From: Dechloromonas denitrificans
GTDB taxonomy: Bacteria > Pseudomonadota > Gammaproteobacteria > Burkholderiales > Rhodocyclaceae
Assembly: GCF_001551835.1 (NCBI RefSeq)
Contig: NZ_LODL01000010.1
Location: forward strand, 348,942 to 412,941
Length of the DNA: 64,000 nucleotides
Reading direction: 5' to 3'
Part shown: in pieces, positions 34,594 through 46,612 of the stretch
Layout of the letters: the number at the start of each line of letters is the position of its first letter
Position numbering within the stretch: the first letter of the stretch is position 1
Position numbers and translations under genes: made by a program
Notes under the pieces: model-generated
Seen by the model: the letters and a program-made list of their open reading frames with translations, nothing else
Told to the model about the DNA's origin: nothing
The model's database searches: none

Positions 34594-36027
34594 TTAAAGG
34601 ATTTGATGTTCGCCGACGCGGACGATCTTGAGTGTATTGGTCCCACCGGTAGTGCCGATCGGCTCGCCGATGGTCAGGGCGATCAGGTCGCCTTTTTCTA
34701 CGACACCACGATCGATCAGGAGTTGCTCGGCTTCGGCCAGCAGGAGGTCGCGGTCGGTGTGTTGCTGCTTCATCGAAAGCGGGCTGACGCCGCGGTAGAG
34801 CACCATGCGGCCGACCGATTCGGCATCGGGGGTCAGCGCGTAAATCGGCACACCGCAGTTCAGACGGCTCATCCACAAGGCGGTCGAACCGGACTGGGTG
34901 AGGGCGGCGATGGCCTTGACCTTGAGGTGATGCGCCGTCCAGATGGCGGCCATGGCGATCGACTGGTCGATGCGGGTGAAGACGCGGTCGAGGAATTCGC
35001 GGTCGAGGGTGACTTCGGCCGAGCGCTCGGCCTCGACGCAGATGCGCGCCATCGACTCGACGACTTCGACCGGGTATTTGCCGGCGGCGGTTTCGGCCGA
35101 CAGCATCACGGCGTCGGTGCCGTCGAGCACGGCGTTGGCGACGTCCGATACCTCGGCCCGGGTCGGCACCGGTGAGGTGATCATCGATTCCATCATCTGC
35201 GTCGCGGTGATGGTCAGCTTGTTCTTGTCGCGCGCCATGCGGATCATTTTTTTCTGCAGGGCGGGGACCGTCGCATCGCCGACTTCGACGGCGAGATCGC
35301 CGCGGGCAACCATGATGCCGTCCGAGGCGTCGAGGATTTCGGCCAGATTGGTGATGGCCTCGACGCGCTCAATCTTGGCGATGAGCACGGCGGTGCTGCC
35401 GGCGGCACGCAACAACTGGCGCGCCATGTACATGTCGGCGGCGCTCTTCGGGAAGGAGACGGCGACGAAATCGACGCCGATCAGCGCGGCAGTCTTGATG
35501 TCGTCCATGTCCTTGGCGGTCAGGGCCGGGGCGGTCAGTCCGCCGCCCTGGCGGTTGATGCCCTTGTTGTTCGACAGTTCGCCGCCGACCAGGACGCGGG
35601 TGTGAATTTCTTGGCCGCGGACACCGGTAACTTCCAGTTTCAGGCGACCGTCGTCGAGGAGCAGGATGTCACCGAAGACGACATCTTTCGGCAGATCCTT
35701 GTAATCCAGTCCGACGCGTTCCTGGTTGCCGAGTGTGCATTGGGCGTCGAGAATGAATTTTTCATCGCCGACCAGCGTGATTTTGCCGCTTTCGAACTTG
35801 CCGACGCGGATTTTCGGGCCTTGCAGGTCGCCGAGAATGCCGACCGTCCGGCCGTGTTTGGCGGCGGCAGCGCGGATGCCTTCGGCGCGGGCCTTGTGGT
35901 CGTCGGCCGTGCCGTGCGAGAAGTTCATGCGGACGACGTCGATGCCGGCCTGGACCATGCGTTCGAGGATTTCCGGTGTTGACGAGGCGGGGCCCAGCGT
36001 GGCGACGATCTTGGTATGGCGCGACAT
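34594..36027 (-). CDS. pyk: Pyruvate kinase
   Basis: Phosphoenolpyruvate plus ADP to pyruvate plus ATP. 477 residues. The N-terminus HTKIVATLGPASSTPEILERM, the nucleotide/PEP segment VVRMNFSHGTADDHKAR and the active-site block KIERVEAITNLAEI ... VARGDLAVEVG are present, as is TATQMMESMITSPVPTRAEV. Placed between pgk and fba; E. coli has no pyk there. A hairpin lies in the 95-bp gap to pgk. Confidence 0.97.
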   Translation of the reverse strand: MSRHTKIVATLGPASSTPEILERMVQAGIDVVRMNFSHGTADDHKARAEGIRAAAAKHGRTVGILGDLQGPKIRVGKFESGKITLVGDEKFILDAQCTLGNQERVGLDYKDLPKDVVFGDILLLDDGRLKLEVTGVRGQEIHTRVLVGGELSNNKGINRQGGGLTAPALTAKDMDDIKTAALIGVDFVAVSFPKSAADMYMARQLLRAAGSTAVLIAKIERVEAITNLAEILDASDGIMVARGDLAVEVGDATVPALQKKMIRMARDKNKLTITATQMMESMITSPVPTRAEVSDVANAVLDGTDAVMLSAETAAGKYPVEVVESMARICVEAERSAEVTLDREFLDRVFTRIDQSIAMAAIWTAHHLKVKAIAALTQSGSTALWMSRLNCGVPIYALTPDAESVGRMVLYRGVSPLSMKQQHTDRDLLLAEAEQLLIDRGVVEKGDLIALTIGEPIGTTGGTNTLKIVRVGEHQIL

Positions 36028-36076
36028 CTCTTCTCTCCCTGAAACTTGACTGGTTTTTGCTCTTTTTCGCAGGTCG

Positions 36077-36105
36077 ACCGCCGGACTCGTGGCGAGGCCG
36101 GCGGT
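36077..36105. other. Hairpin between pgk and pyk
   Basis: 8-bp GC stem (36077-36084 with 36098-36105) whose loop holds a nested 4-bp stem (CTCG with CGAG). No T-run on either strand, so it is not a clear terminator; an mRNA processing or stability element is possible. The 12 bases GCAGGTCGACCG at its left edge also occur in repeat copy A. Confidence 0.5.
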
Positions 36106-36122
36106 TGACGCGGCTTTACGAC

Positions 36123-37307
36123 TTATTTCGCGGCGCGCTCTTCGAGCACTGCGATGGCCGGCAGGGTCTTGCCTTCGAGGAATTCCAGGAAGGCGCCGCC
36201 GCCGGTCGAGATGTAGCCGACGTCGTCGGCGATGTGGAACTTGGCGATGGCGGCCAGCGTGTCGCCGCCGCCGGCGATCGAGAAGGCTTCGGAGTGGGCG
36301 ATGGCCGAGGCCAGCATCTTGGTGCCGCCGGCGAACTGCGGCAGTTCGAAGACGCCGACCGGGCCGTTCCAGACGATGGTGCCGGCATGGGCGATGATCT
36401 CGGCCAGCTTGACCGCCGACTTCGGGCCGATGTCGAGGATGCGGTCGTGGGTCGCGACGTCATCGACCGAAATCTTGTTGGCGCGGGCCAGGGCCGAGAC
36501 TTCGTCGGCCACGACGACGTCGGTCGGCAGCGGCACTTCGGCGCCGCGTTCCTTCATCATGTCCATGATGGCATGCGCTTCCTTGACCAGGTCGGCCTCG
36601 GCCAGCGAATCGCCGATGCGCTTGCCGGAGGCGAGCAGGAAGGTGTTGGCGATGCCGCCGCCGACGATCAGCTGGTCAACCTTGCCGGCCAGCGACTTGA
36701 GGATGGTCAGTTTGCTGGAGACCTTGGAGCCGCCGACGATGGCGACCAGCGGCCGCTTCGGCTCGTGCAGGGCCTTGCCCAGCGCGTCGATTTCGGCGCC
36801 CATCAGGATGCCGGCACAGGCCACCGGCGCGTACTTGGCGATGCCGTGGGTGGTCGCTTCGGCGCGGTGGGCGGTACCGAAGGCGTCATTGACATAAACG
36901 TCGCACAGCTTGGCCATTTTCTGGGCCAGTTCGTCGTTGTTCTTCTTTTCGCCCTTGTTGACGCGGCAGTTCTCGAGCAGCACGACTTCGCCCGGCTTGA
37001 CCTCGAAACCGCCATCGACCCAGTCCTGGATCAGGCGCACCGAGGTGTGCAGCATCTGGCCGAGGCGGACGGCGACCGGCATCAGGCTGTCTTCGTGATT
37101 CAGTTCGCCTTCGGTCGGCCGGCCGAGGTGGGAAGTGACCATGACGGCGGCGCCTTTTTCCAGGCAGTACTTGATCGACGGCAGCGAGGCGCGGATGCGG
37201 GTGTCTTCGGTGATGTTGCCGGCTTCGTCCTGCGGCACGTTCAAGTCGGCGCGGATGAACACACGCTTGCCGGATACATCGAGGTCGGTCAGTTTGATGA
37301 CGTTCAT
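36123..37307 (-). CDS. pgk: Phosphoglycerate kinase
   Basis: Interconverts 1,3-bisphosphoglycerate and 3-phosphoglycerate. 394 residues. Start ATG 37307 ([25 protein letters not shown]) with a GGAGA ribosome binding site; the longer open frame is a shadow of epd. Hallmarks are [41 protein letters not shown] and the nucleotide loop [12 protein letters not shown]. It follows epd by 19 bp, the conserved epd-pgk pair. Confidence 0.98.
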   Translation of the reverse strand: MNVIKLTDLDVSGKRVFIRADLNVPQDEAGNITEDTRIRASLPSIKYCLEKGAAVMVTSHLGRPTEGELNHEDSLMPVAVRLGQMLHTSVRLIQDWVDGGFEVKPGEVVLLENCRVNKGEKKNNDELAQKMAKLCDVYVNDAFGTAHRAEATTHGIAKYAPVACAGILMGAEIDALGKALHEPKRPLVAIVGGSKVSSKLTILKSLAGKVDQLIVGGGIANTFLLASGKRIGDSLAEADLVKEAHAIMDMMKERGAEVPLPTDVVVADEVSALARANKISVDDVATHDRILDIGPKSAVKLAEIIAHAGTIVWNGPVGVFELPQFAGGTKMLASAIAHSEAFSIAGGGDTLAAIAKFHIADDVGYISTGGGAFLEFLEGKTLPAIAVLEERAAK

Positions 37308-37326
37308 GGTCTTCTCCAGAGGTCGG

Positions 37327-38373
37327 TTAGTTATCTTGTTGCTGCCAAAGTCGCGACCAGTGGTCGGCGACTTCCAGCATGCGGTTGGCGAAGCCCCATT
37401 CGTTGTCGAACCAGACGAAGAGATTGACCAGGTGCGTGCCGCTGGTCCGTGTCTGGCTGCCATCGACAATGGCCGAATGCGGGTCGTGATTGAAATCGAT
37501 CGAGGCGTGCGCCGCTTCGGAATAAGCGATCAGCCGCTTGAACGGGCCGCTGGCGGCGTCGGCGAGCAGGTGGTTGATACTGTGTGCCGAAACCGGGCGC
37601 TGCGTCGTGATGGTCAGGTCGATGGCCGAGACGTTCAGGGTCGGGACGCGAATCGCCTTGGCCTGGACGCGGCCGGCCAGGCCGGGCAGCAGGCGCTCGA
37701 CGCCGCGGGCCAGGCCGGTCGATACCGGGATGATCGACTGCATCGCCGAGCGCGTCCGGCGCAGGTCGTCGTGGTGGTAGCCGTCGATCAGCGGCTGGTC
37801 GTTCATCACCGAATGCAGCGTGGTCAGCAGCACCTGTTCGATGCCGATTTCGCGGTCGAGCAGGTCGAGGATGGGGACGATGGCGTTGGTCGTGCACGAG
37901 GCGGCGGAGACGAGTCGCTCGTCGCCACGCAGCGTGTGCTGGTTGATGCCGGCGATGATGGTGGCGTCGACGTCCTCACCGCTGGCGCCCGGGTGCGACA
38001 GCAGAAGGCGCGGGCTGCCGGCGTGCAGAAAACGGCTCAGTTCGGCGCGTCGACCGTAGGCCCCCGAGCATTCGACAACGAGGTCGATGCCCTGCCAGTC
38101 GACTTCTTCCGGCGTGCGGGCGTGGCTGATGCGAATCGCCTTGCCATCGATCAGCAGCTGGCCGTCGGTGACTTCGACCGGGCCGGGAAAGCGGCCGTGG
38201 GTCGAGTCGTAGCGCGTCAAGTAGGCCATGCTTTCCAGATTGGCCGGTTCGTTGATGGCGCTGACCTGCAGGTTGTGGGCAACCGGCGATTCGAGCAGCG
38301 CACGTAGAAAACAGCGGCCGATTCGGCCATAGCCGTTGATGGCGAGACGAAGAGGGCGATGGGTGCCGGGCAC
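37327..38373 (-). CDS. epd: Erythrose-4-phosphate dehydrogenase (GapB/Epd type)
   Basis: GAPDH-superfamily enzyme of about 348 residues. NAD-binding [15 protein letters not shown], the catalytic cysteine motif [12 protein letters not shown] and the C-terminal [16 protein letters not shown] are present. Divergence from the gap at 39211 and the position just before pgk and fba, as in E. coli, favour Epd (pyridoxal phosphate route). A second NADP-type GAPDH is the alternative. Start uncertain: GTG 38373 gives the length nearest to known Epd; the open frame reaches TTG 38481. Confidence 0.82.
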   Translation of the reverse strand: MPGTHRPLRLAINGYGRIGRCFLRALLESPVAHNLQVSAINEPANLESMAYLTRYDSTHGRFPGPVEVTDGQLLIDGKAIRISHARTPEEVDWQGIDLVVECSGAYGRRAELSRFLHAGSPRLLLSHPGASGEDVDATIIAGINQHTLRGDERLVSAASCTTNAIVPILDLLDREIGIEQVLLTTLHSVMNDQPLIDGYHHDDLRRTRSAMQSIIPVSTGLARGVERLLPGLAGRVQAKAIRVPTLNVSAIDLTITTQRPVSAHSINHLLADAASGPFKRLIAYSEAAHASIDFNHDPHSAIVDGSQTRTSGTHLVNLFVWFDNEWGFANRMLEVADHWSRLWQQQDN

Positions 38374-38585
38374 GCGGGCCAATCCGAAGTGATCGAAGCC
38401 TGTGATTTTACAAGGTTGTGAGCGTAAATCCGAGCGCTGTTGTGCCGAATCGGCATAGCCGGCCGGCAATATCTGCCGCAAGCGGGGGCGTTTTTTAGAA
38501 ATCCGACCCCGTTCCCGGGCTTGCGCTCGGTTTTATGCTGGTGCGCTATTTGCTTTTTCGTCTTGTCTCTTTCTAGGATCGAATC

Positions 38586-39095
38586 ATGCAGATTGTCAAT
38601 GAACTGTCCGGCACTCTTCCGGTAAGCCGTGGGCGCTCGGCTGAGCAGCCGGGTGGCCAAAATTTTGCTGATGTCTTCAAAAAGGCTGCAACGGCTGCCG
38701 AGCAGGGGAAAGAGGGCAAGCTTGAAAAATCGGCCAGTCAGATTCAGCAGGAAAAGGACGAAGCCATTGAGGCGGCACGCAAGGCCGCGCTGGCCGAGTT
38801 GCACGATTACCTGAAAAAAAGCCCGGCCGAACATATCCGTGATGCCGTCTTGAAGGAGTTGGGTCTAAGCGAGGAGAGCCTTGCGGCCATGCCGCCGGAA
38901 CAGCGGATGGCGTTGGAGGCGAAGATCAACGAGCGTATTCGCGAACAGCTGCTCGGCCGAAAACCGGAGTCCGGGCCTGAGGTTGCTTCTGCCCAACTGA
39001 TTGGCCGGGATGCAAGCGAGAGCAGTGGTGCCGCTACCGATGCCCTCCGGGTGGCCCTGGCGGGGACGACTCAGGCAATGATTACGGCTGCCTGA
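38586..39095 (+). CDS. Hypothetical Glu/Ala/Lys-rich protein
   Basis: 169 residues, not assigned to a named family. Mostly predicted helix: a charged coiled-coil stretch (about 35-75, rich in K, E, A, Q), then LKELGLSEESLAAMPPEQRMALEAKINERIREQLL (given here as a region, about 91-125), which resembles short motifs in other uncharacterised proteobacterial proteins. No signal peptide or membrane helix. Clear ribosome binding site (AGGAT) at ATG 38586. It is the only plus-strand gene inside the minus-strand sugar-phosphate block, with a bidirectional terminator after it. Confidence 0.7.
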   Translation: MQIVNELSGTLPVSRGRSAEQPGGQNFADVFKKAATAAEQGKEGKLEKSASQIQQEKDEAIEAARKAALAELHDYLKKSPAEHIRDAVLKELGLSEESLAAMPPEQRMALEAKINERIREQLLGRKPESGPEVASAQLIGRDASESSGAATDALRVALAGTTQAMITAA

Positions 39096-39172
39096 TTGAG
39101 GTCAGAGTAACTGCTTGGTTCAGGGGGGCGTTTCGCTGGCCGCGCGTTTCCTGAGGACGGGCGGGGCGAAAA

Positions 39173-39196
39173 AAAAGGGGTCTTGCGACCCCTTTT
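39173..39196. terminator. Bidirectional terminator, convergent gap and 38586 gene
   Basis: 10-bp stem (39173-39182 with 39187-39196, loop TTGC) flanked by an A-run on the left and a T-run on the right, so it can end transcription on both strands. Confidence 0.9.
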
Positions 39197-39210
39197 TGTA
39201 TTGCGGCGAG

Positions 39211-40239
39211 TTACTTGGCGGCCATCCAGGCGCGGGCGGCGTCGAGCATGCGGCAGGAGTAGCCCCACTCGTTGTCGTACCAGGCCAGCACCTTGACCAG
39301 CACCGAGCCGTCTTCGCCCTTGATGACGCGGGTCTGGGTGGCGTCGAAGGTGGAGGAAACGGTGGTGTGGTTGAAGTCGCTTGATACCAGCGGCTCGTTG
39401 TTGACGTCGAGGATGCCCTTCAGCGGACCGTTGGCGGCGGCGGTCATCAAGGCGTTGATTTCTTCCTTGGTGGTGGCGCGCTCGGCGGTGAAGGTCAGGT
39501 CGACCAGCGAGACGTTGATGGTCGGTACGCGCAGCGCGAAACCATCGACCTTGCCAACCAGTTGCGGCAGCACCAGGCCGACGGCCTTGGCGGCGCCGGT
39601 CTTGGTCGGGATGATGTTGGCGGCAGCGGCACGGGCGCGACGCAGGTCCTTGTGACGGACGTCGACGGTAACTTGATCGTTGGTGTAGGCGTGGATGGTG
39701 GTCATCAGGCCCTGCTTGATGCCGATGGCGTCGGACAGGATCTTGGCGACCGGGGCCAGGCAGTTGGTCGTGCAGGAAGCGTTGGAAACGACGGTCATGT
39801 CTGCCTTGACGTCGCCTTCATTGACGCCGACGACGATGGTGGTGTCGACGTCATCGCCACCCGGGGCGGAGATCAGCACGCGCTTGGCGCCTTGCTCAAG
39901 CAGCGCGGCAGCCTTGGCCTTGGTGGTATAGGCGCCGGTACATTCGAGCAGGACTTCAACGCCGTGGTCGGCCCAGTTGATGTCCTTCGGGTTCTTGGTC
40001 GAGTAGAAGGGGATCTTCTTGCCATCGATGATGATGCAGTTTTCACCTTCGGTTTCGACGCTGGTGCGGAAACGGCCGTGCGTGGTGTCGTACTTCAGCA
40101 GGTGGGCGTTGGTCGCCAGGTCGCCGGAGGCGTTGATGGCGACGACGTCGAATTCATTCTGCAGACCCTGTTCGTAAATCGCGCGCAGCGTGCAGCGACC
40201 GATACGACCAAACCCGTTGATTGCAACCTTGATAGCCAT
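39211..40239 (-). CDS. gap: Glyceraldehyde-3-phosphate dehydrogenase
   Basis: Oxidative phosphorylation of glyceraldehyde-3-phosphate. 342 residues. NAD-binding [18 protein letters not shown], catalytic [17 protein letters not shown] and C-terminal [19 protein letters not shown] are present. GAGAGAGGAA is the ribosome binding site. It follows tkt by 27 bp on the minus strand, so fbp, tkt and gap form the start of the sugar-phosphate block. Confidence 0.98.
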   Translation of the reverse strand: MAIKVAINGFGRIGRCTLRAIYEQGLQNEFDVVAINASGDLATNAHLLKYDTTHGRFRTSVETEGENCIIIDGKKIPFYSTKNPKDINWADHGVEVLLECTGAYTTKAKAAALLEQGAKRVLISAPGGDDVDTTIVVGVNEGDVKADMTVVSNASCTTNCLAPVAKILSDAIGIKQGLMTTIHAYTNDQVTVDVRHKDLRRARAAAANIIPTKTGAAKAVGLVLPQLVGKVDGFALRVPTINVSLVDLTFTAERATTKEEINALMTAAANGPLKGILDVNNEPLVSSDFNHTTVSSTFDATQTRVIKGEDGSVLVKVLAWYDNEWGYSCRMLDAARAWMAAK

Positions 40240-40266
40240 GTGATTCCTCTCTCTGTTGAATTTGAA

Positions 40267-42273
40267 TCAGGACAAAAGTTCTTTCGCCGTCTTGACGACG
40301 TTGGCGACCGTGAAGCCGAACATTTCGAAAAGTTGACCGGCGGGGGCGGATTCACCGAAGCGGTCGATGCCGATCACGGCACCGTGCAGGCCGACATACT
40401 TGCGCCAGAAATCCGGATGCGCCGCTTCGATGGCAATGCGCTTCTTGCAGGCGCCCAGCACGGCGGCTTTGTAGTCGGCGCTCTGGCGGTCGAAAACGTT
40501 GGTGCAGGGCATCGAGACGACGCGGCTGGCAATCCCTTCGCCGGCCAGCGCGGCCTGGGCGTCGAGCGCCAGCTTGATTTCGGAGCCGGTGGCGATGAAA
40601 GTCACCTGGGCTTCGCCGGTGCAGTCGGAGAGCACGTAGCCGCCCTTGCGGATGTCGTCGTCGGCAACGTTCTGCGTCACGGTCGGCAGGTTCTGGCGCG
40701 ACAGGGCGAGCAAACTCGGCCCGTCGGCACGGTCGACCGCAGCGGTCCAGGCGATGGCCGTTTCGGTGGCATCGGCCGGGCGCCAGACATCCAGATTCGG
40801 GATGATGCGCAGGCTGGGAATGTGCTCGACCGGCTGGTGGGTCGGGCCGTCTTCGCCGAGGCCGATCGAGTCATGGGTATAGACCATGATCTGGCGCTGC
40901 TTCATCAGCGCCGCCATGCGGATGCCGTTGCGGGCGTAGTCGGAGAAGACCAGGAAGGTCGCGGTGTAGGGGACCAGGCCGCCGTGCAGCGCGAGGCCGT
41001 TGGCGATGGCGGTCATGCCGAATTCGCGGACGCCGTAGTAGCAGTAGTTGCCGCCTTCGCTACGGGTGACGCCCTTGCTGCCCTTGACGAAGGTCAGGTT
41101 GGAGCCGGCCAGGTCGGCCGAGCCGCCGAAGATTTCCGGCACGGCCGGGACCAGCGCGGCGATGGCGTTCTGCGAAGCCTTGCGGCTGGCGATGTTCTCG
41201 GCCTTTTCGCGGCAGCTGGCGAGGTAGGCGGCCTTGGTCGCTGCCCAGTTGGCCGGCAGTTCGCGCTTGATGACGCGGCGGTCGAACTCGGCGGCTTCGG
41301 CCGGGAAGGCGGCGCGATAGGCGGCGAAGCGGCTGTTCCAGTTTTCCTCGAAGGTGGCGCCGCGCGGCTTGCCGTTCCAGGCAGCGTAAACGTCGGCCGG
41401 GATCTCGAAAGCCGGGTGCGGCCAGCCGATGTATTCGCGGGCGGCGGCAATTTCGTCCTTGCCGAGCGGTGCACCGTGGCAGTCGTGCGAACCCTGCTTG
41501 TTGGGCGACCCCATGCCGATGGTCGTCTTGCAGCAGATCAGGCTCGGCTTGTCGGTGACGGCCTTGGCGGCGAGCAGGGCGCGCTCGATGGCGTCGCTGT
41601 CATGGCCGTCGACATCGGCGACGACATGCCAGCCGTAAGCTTCGAAGCGCTTCGGCGTGTTGTCGGTGAACCAGCCTTCGACGTGGCCGTCGATCGAAAT
41701 GCCGTTGTCGTCCCAGAAGGCGATCAGCTTGCCGAGGCCGAGGGTGCCGGCCAGCGAGCAGGCTTCGTGGGAGACGCCTTCCATCAGGCAACCGTCGCCG
41801 AGGAAAACGTAGGTGTGGTGATTGACGATCTCGTGGCCGGGCTTGTTGAACTCGGCGGCCAGCACGTGCTCGGCGAGCGCGAAGCCGACGGCGTTGGTGA
41901 TGCCCTGGCCAAGCGGCCCGGTCGTCGTTTCGATGCCTGCGGTGTAGCCGAATTCCGGGTGGCCCGGGGTCTTGGCGTGCAGTTGGCGGAAGTTCTTCAG
42001 GTCGTCGATCGACAACTCATAGCCAGTCAGGTGGAGCAGGGCATAGACCAGCATCGAACCGTGACCGTTCGACATCACGAAGCGGTCGCGGTCGGGCCAG
42101 TGCGGGTTGGCCGGGTTGTGGCGCAGGTGGCGACGCCAGAGGACTTCGGCGATTTCTGCCATGCCCATCGGAGCGCCGGGGTGCCCGGAGTTGGCCTGTT
42201 GCACGGCATCCATGGCCAGGGCGCGAATGGCGCCGGTCAGGGGAGAAAACTTGGGGGCGTTGCTGACGCTCAT
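40267..42273 (-). CDS. tkt: Transketolase
   Basis: Thiamine-diphosphate enzyme that moves two-carbon units between sugar phosphates. 668 residues. N-terminal [20 protein letters not shown], the thiamine motif region [20 protein letters not shown], the pyrimidine-domain segment [16 protein letters not shown] and [20 protein letters not shown] are all diagnostic. In the pentose phosphate pathway and, if present, the Calvin cycle. Confidence 0.98.
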   Translation of the reverse strand: MSVSNAPKFSPLTGAIRALAMDAVQQANSGHPGAPMGMAEIAEVLWRRHLRHNPANPHWPDRDRFVMSNGHGSMLVYALLHLTGYELSIDDLKNFRQLHAKTPGHPEFGYTAGIETTTGPLGQGITNAVGFALAEHVLAAEFNKPGHEIVNHHTYVFLGDGCLMEGVSHEACSLAGTLGLGKLIAFWDDNGISIDGHVEGWFTDNTPKRFEAYGWHVVADVDGHDSDAIERALLAAKAVTDKPSLICCKTTIGMGSPNKQGSHDCHGAPLGKDEIAAAREYIGWPHPAFEIPADVYAAWNGKPRGATFEENWNSRFAAYRAAFPAEAAEFDRRVIKRELPANWAATKAAYLASCREKAENIASRKASQNAIAALVPAVPEIFGGSADLAGSNLTFVKGSKGVTRSEGGNYCYYGVREFGMTAIANGLALHGGLVPYTATFLVFSDYARNGIRMAALMKQRQIMVYTHDSIGLGEDGPTHQPVEHIPSLRIIPNLDVWRPADATETAIAWTAAVDRADGPSLLALSRQNLPTVTQNVADDDIRKGGYVLSDCTGEAQVTFIATGSEIKLALDAQAALAGEGIASRVVSMPCTNVFDRQSADYKAAVLGACKKRIAIEAAHPDFWRKYVGLHGAVIGIDRFGESAPAGQLFEMFGFTVANVVKTAKELLS

Positions 42274-42348
42274 GATCCGGAAATCCAGCCTGCTGAAAAG
42301 GTGAAATTATCCGGGAAAAGGCCCTTTTTGGGTAGGGCAATGTGCGGG

Positions 42349-42374
42349 GGCGGCAGGTCGCGCGACCTGCCGCC
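42349..42374. other. Perfect 26-bp GC-rich palindrome upstream of tkt
   Basis: 13-bp arms (42349-42361 with 42362-42374) with no spacer. No T-run follows on either strand. It lies between the lipoprotein stop and the tkt start. It could be a factor-dependent terminator, an mRNA hairpin (only after breathing of the central bases) or an operator. Confidence 0.6.
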
Positions 42375-42391
42375 ATTGTCCGCATTAATGC

Positions 42392-43033
42392 TTATTGGAT
42401 TTTTGGGTCGTAGTTGATCATCATCAGCACGCCCTGGCCGCCGCCCATGCCGCCACCGGTGTAGGCAACGCTGCCCTGGCCAGCATAGACCGCTTCGTAG
42501 CGGTGGCTGTCGGTGCCGAAGTAGAACGGGATGAAGGCCTTGCCGGTGACGTAGCCACGGATGTTGGAGGTGACGCCGAGAATGCGTTCGACTTCGCTCT
42601 GGTGCATGCCGATCTGCAAGCGGGACCACTTGCTGCCAGCCGGGATGTTGCCATGTACCTCGCCGTCGAAGGTGCCGTCCCGCGACTTGACGACGCAGGG
42701 CTTGCATTCCGTGCCGGTCTTGATACTGCCGGCCGAGACTGGTGCCGCAGCGGCGCCCGGTTTGGTTTCGACGGTCTTGGCGGTGGGCGCGGCGGTCTCG
42801 GCCTTCGGCTTGACGGGTTCGCAGTCCACCGGGGCCGCTTCGGCCTTCTTCGCCGTTTTCTTGCTGCCCTTCTTGGCGGCCGGTTCGGGTTTGCAGGCCG
42901 GCTTGGCGGCGACTGGTTCGGGGGCCGGTGCGGCCGCCGGGGCGGGTACCGCCTCGGGCTTTTTCTCGTTGCTGGCGCAACCGGCGCCAATGACGGCGGC
43001 GGCAAGAAGCAGGGCGAGCAGGCGTGGGGTCAT
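42392..43033 (-). CDS. Lipoprotein with C-terminal BamE/SmpA-like domain
   Basis: 213 residues. Lipoprotein signal about 1-19 with lipobox IGAG-C19. An Ala/Pro/Lys-rich linker (about 22-110) is followed by a C-terminal domain that begins WSRLQIGMHQSEVERILG, the pattern of BamE/SmpA-like folds, and ends in a Gly-rich tail. Probably anchored in the outer or inner membrane facing the periplasm. Start ATG 43033 with GAGGATAA ribosome binding site; the longer frame overlaps fbp. Located between fbp and tkt; no functional link is obvious. Confidence 0.8.
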   Translation of the reverse strand: MTPRLLALLLAAAVIGAGCASNEKKPEAVPAPAAAPAPEPVAAKPACKPEPAAKKGSKKTAKKAEAAPVDCEPVKPKAETAAPTAKTVETKPGAAAAPVSAGSIKTGTECKPCVVKSRDGTFDGEVHGNIPAGSKWSRLQIGMHQSEVERILGVTSNIRGYVTGKAFIPFYFGTDSHRYEAVYAGQGSVAYTGGGMGGGQGVLMMINYDPKIQ

Positions 43034-43077
43034 GGGAGTTATCCTCGGGCGTTGATCGATTATGACAATGTAGCAGG

Positions 43078-44091
<1,014 letters not shown>

Positions 44092-44125
44092 GGTGACTCC
44101 CTGCTGCAATGACAAAAGCGGGATT

Positions 44126-46612
44126 TTACTCCGAGCGGCAGCGGGCGTGCAGGAAGGCGAAGGCGGCGGCGCTGGTGAGGGGCTTGCTGAACAGGTAGCC
44201 CTGCACTTCGTCGCAGCCGTTGGCGCGCAGCAATTCCAACTGATCGGCGGTTTCGACCCCTTCGGCGATGACATTGAGGCCGAGCGAGTGGGCGAGGGCG
44301 ATGGTACCGAAGGCGATGGCCCGATCGTTGAGGTCGTGCTCGATGTCGGCGACGAAGGAGCGGTCGATTTTCAGGTGGTCGATCGGGAACAGCTTCAGGT
44401 AGGCGAGCGACGAGTAGCCGGTGCCGAAGTCGTCGATGGCCAGCGAAACGCCCATGCGGCCGAGGCGTTCGAGAATCTGGATGGCCTCTTCCGGGTTTTC
44501 CATCACCGAGCTTTCGGTGATTTCGAGCTCCAGCAATTCGGCCGGCAGGCCGGAGCCGGCCAATGCCCCCGCCACCGTTTCGCAGAAGTCGCGGCGGCGC
44601 AACTGGCGGGCGGAAACGTTGACGGCGATGCGCATCGGCTTCAGGCCGGCGTCGATCCAGTGCTTCATCTCGCGGCAGGCGTTGAGCAACACCCATTCGC
44701 CGATCTCGACAATGATGCCGGTTTCCTCGGCAACTGGGATGAAACGCAGCGGCGAGATAAGGCCGTCGGTCGGGTGGTGCCAGCGGATCAGCGCTTCGAC
44801 GCCGGTCGGCTGCGAGCTGTCGGCCCTGAACTGGGGCTGGAAGCAGAGCGCCAGTTCGTTGCGGGCAATGGCGTGGCGCAGCTTGCGTTCGATGTTCAGG
44901 CGCTCGGCCGTCGCCTTGTTCATGTCGGCGGCGAAGAACTGGTAGTTGTTCCGGCCGGCCGCCTTGGCGTGGTACATCGCGGTGTCGGCGTTTTTCAGGA
45001 TGGTGTCGCCATCCGGGCCGTCATCGGGGAAGAGGCTGATACCGATCGACGGACTGGTGTGCAGCTCGTGGCCTTCGGCCTCGATCGGCGACGAGAGGGC
45101 GGCGATGATCTTGTTGGCGACGATCGCCGCATCCGACGGATTGGTGATGCCGGGCAGAATGACGACGAACTCGTCGCCGCCGAGGCGGGCGACGAAGTCG
45201 GTTTCGCGGACGACCTTGCTCAGGCGGCAGGCGACTTCACGCAGCAATTCGTCGCCAACGGGATGGCCCAGGGTGTCGTTGATGATCTTGAAGCGGTCGA
45301 GGTCGAGGAACATGATCGCCATCGTCAGCTTGTGCCGGCGCGCCTCAGGCAGCAACTGGGCAAGACGCATGAGCAGCGCCAGGCGATTCGGCAGGCCGGT
45401 CAGCGCATCATGCTGGGCGATGTGCCGCATGCGCTCCTCGGCCTCCTTGCGCTCGGTGATGTCGGCCAGGATCCAGATGTAATGGGCCGGCATGCCGCTG
45501 TGCGGGTCATCGACCCGGGTGACGCGGACGTAGGCCGGGAAGTCTTCGCCGCTTTTCTTGGTGACTTCCAGTTCACCGCGCCAGGAGCCGCGCAGCGCGA
45601 CATTTTCCTGAAAACATTCCGGGTTTTGCTCGGGCGGCAGGTTGGCCAGGCCGAAGACCGTATGACCGAGCAGCTCGAAAGCTTCGTAGCCGGTCATCTG
45701 GGTGGTGGCCGGATTGATCGACAGGATGCGGTGCACCTCATCGGTGAAGATGATGCCAGTTGGCGTGTGGTTGAAGACCTTCTGCGCCAGCTGTTCGCGC
45801 TCGGCGCTGGCGCGGCGTTCGCTGATGTCGGTGTAGATGGTGACGAAACCGCCCTCGTCGAGCGGCATGCCGCGAATGTCCAGCGTCTTGCCGTTCGGCC
45901 GGGTGCGTTCGAAGCGGTGGGCTTGGTTCTGGTCGGCCTTGACCAGCAGGGTCTGGACGATGGCCTGCTGGTCGCCCGGGCCGTACTCGCCGCGCTCGGC
46001 GTTGAAACGAAAGAGCTTTTCCATGGTGACCGGCCGGTCGTTCAGCAACGAGGGCGGCAGGTCGAGCAGGCGCGGGAATTCCTGGTTGTAGAGGATCAGC
46101 TCCTTGTCCTTGCTGAACAGGCTGACCGCGCTCGGAATGCTCTCGATCACCGTTTGCAGCAGATTGTCGTGGCGCTGCAGTTCAACTTCCGCCGCCTTGC
46201 GTTCGGTGATGTCGGTATAGGTCGTGATGAAGCCGGCGAGCTGGCCATCGATGAACAAGGGTTCGCCCTGGACCAGATGGGTGCGGCCGCTCGGCCGGGC
46301 CCGTTCGAAACTGTGGGCTTCGAACTTCAGGGCGAGGGCGGTGATGCGCGCGATATGTTCTTCGACATCGCCGGGACCGTACTCGCCGCGCTCGGCCGGA
46401 ATGCGGATCAGTTCGGAAAAGTGTACGCCGTCGAAAACCGCACCGGCCGGCAGGTTGAGCACATCGAGAAAACCCTGGTTCCAGACGCGCAGTCGCAGGT
46501 GCTCGTCAAAGACACTGATCCCCTGCGGCAGGTTGGACAAGACCGCCTGCAAGTAAGCATAACGGCGCCCGAATTCGGTGGCGTTAGGCGGAGAAGCTTC
46601 GGTGGTATCCAA
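44126..46612 (-). CDS. PAS-PAS-PAS-GGDEF-EAL cyclic-di-GMP enzyme
   Basis: 828 residues, soluble, no membrane helix seen. Three PAS domains (about 18-140, 145-265, 270-395); the first two are PAS-7-like, share an [10 protein letters not shown] sequence and are probably an internal duplication. The GGDEF domain (about 400-560) has an intact GGDEF at 478-482 and the inhibitory RETD site five residues before it. The EAL domain (about 575-825) has EAL at 606-608, [26 protein letters not shown] and AEGVET. Both activities look possible. PAS ligand unknown. Stands alone, 34 bp before fbp. Confidence 0.93.
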   Translation of the reverse strand: MDTTEASPPNATEFGRRYAYLQAVLSNLPQGISVFDEHLRLRVWNQGFLDVLNLPAGAVFDGVHFSELIRIPAERGEYGPGDVEEHIARITALALKFEAHSFERARPSGRTHLVQGEPLFIDGQLAGFITTYTDITERKAAEVELQRHDNLLQTVIESIPSAVSLFSKDKELILYNQEFPRLLDLPPSLLNDRPVTMEKLFRFNAERGEYGPGDQQAIVQTLLVKADQNQAHRFERTRPNGKTLDIRGMPLDEGGFVTIYTDISERRASAEREQLAQKVFNHTPTGIIFTDEVHRILSINPATTQMTGYEAFELLGHTVFGLANLPPEQNPECFQENVALRGSWRGELEVTKKSGEDFPAYVRVTRVDDPHSGMPAHYIWILADITERKEAEERMRHIAQHDALTGLPNRLALLMRLAQLLPEARRHKLTMAIMFLDLDRFKIINDTLGHPVGDELLREVACRLSKVVRETDFVARLGGDEFVVILPGITNPSDAAIVANKIIAALSSPIEAEGHELHTSPSIGISLFPDDGPDGDTILKNADTAMYHAKAAGRNNYQFFAADMNKATAERLNIERKLRHAIARNELALCFQPQFRADSSQPTGVEALIRWHHPTDGLISPLRFIPVAEETGIIVEIGEWVLLNACREMKHWIDAGLKPMRIAVNVSARQLRRRDFCETVAGALAGSGLPAELLELEITESSVMENPEEAIQILERLGRMGVSLAIDDFGTGYSSLAYLKLFPIDHLKIDRSFVADIEHDLNDRAIAFGTIALAHSLGLNVIAEGVETADQLELLRANGCDEVQGYLFSKPLTSAAAFAFLHARCRSE

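Noticed and set aside
32086..35175. 1029-codon plus-strand frame
   Set aside because: Antisense to the DUF3422 gene, fba and part of pyk, all clearly real.
39562..42417. 951-codon plus-strand frame
   Set aside because: Antisense to gap and tkt; shadow caused by GC-rich third positions.
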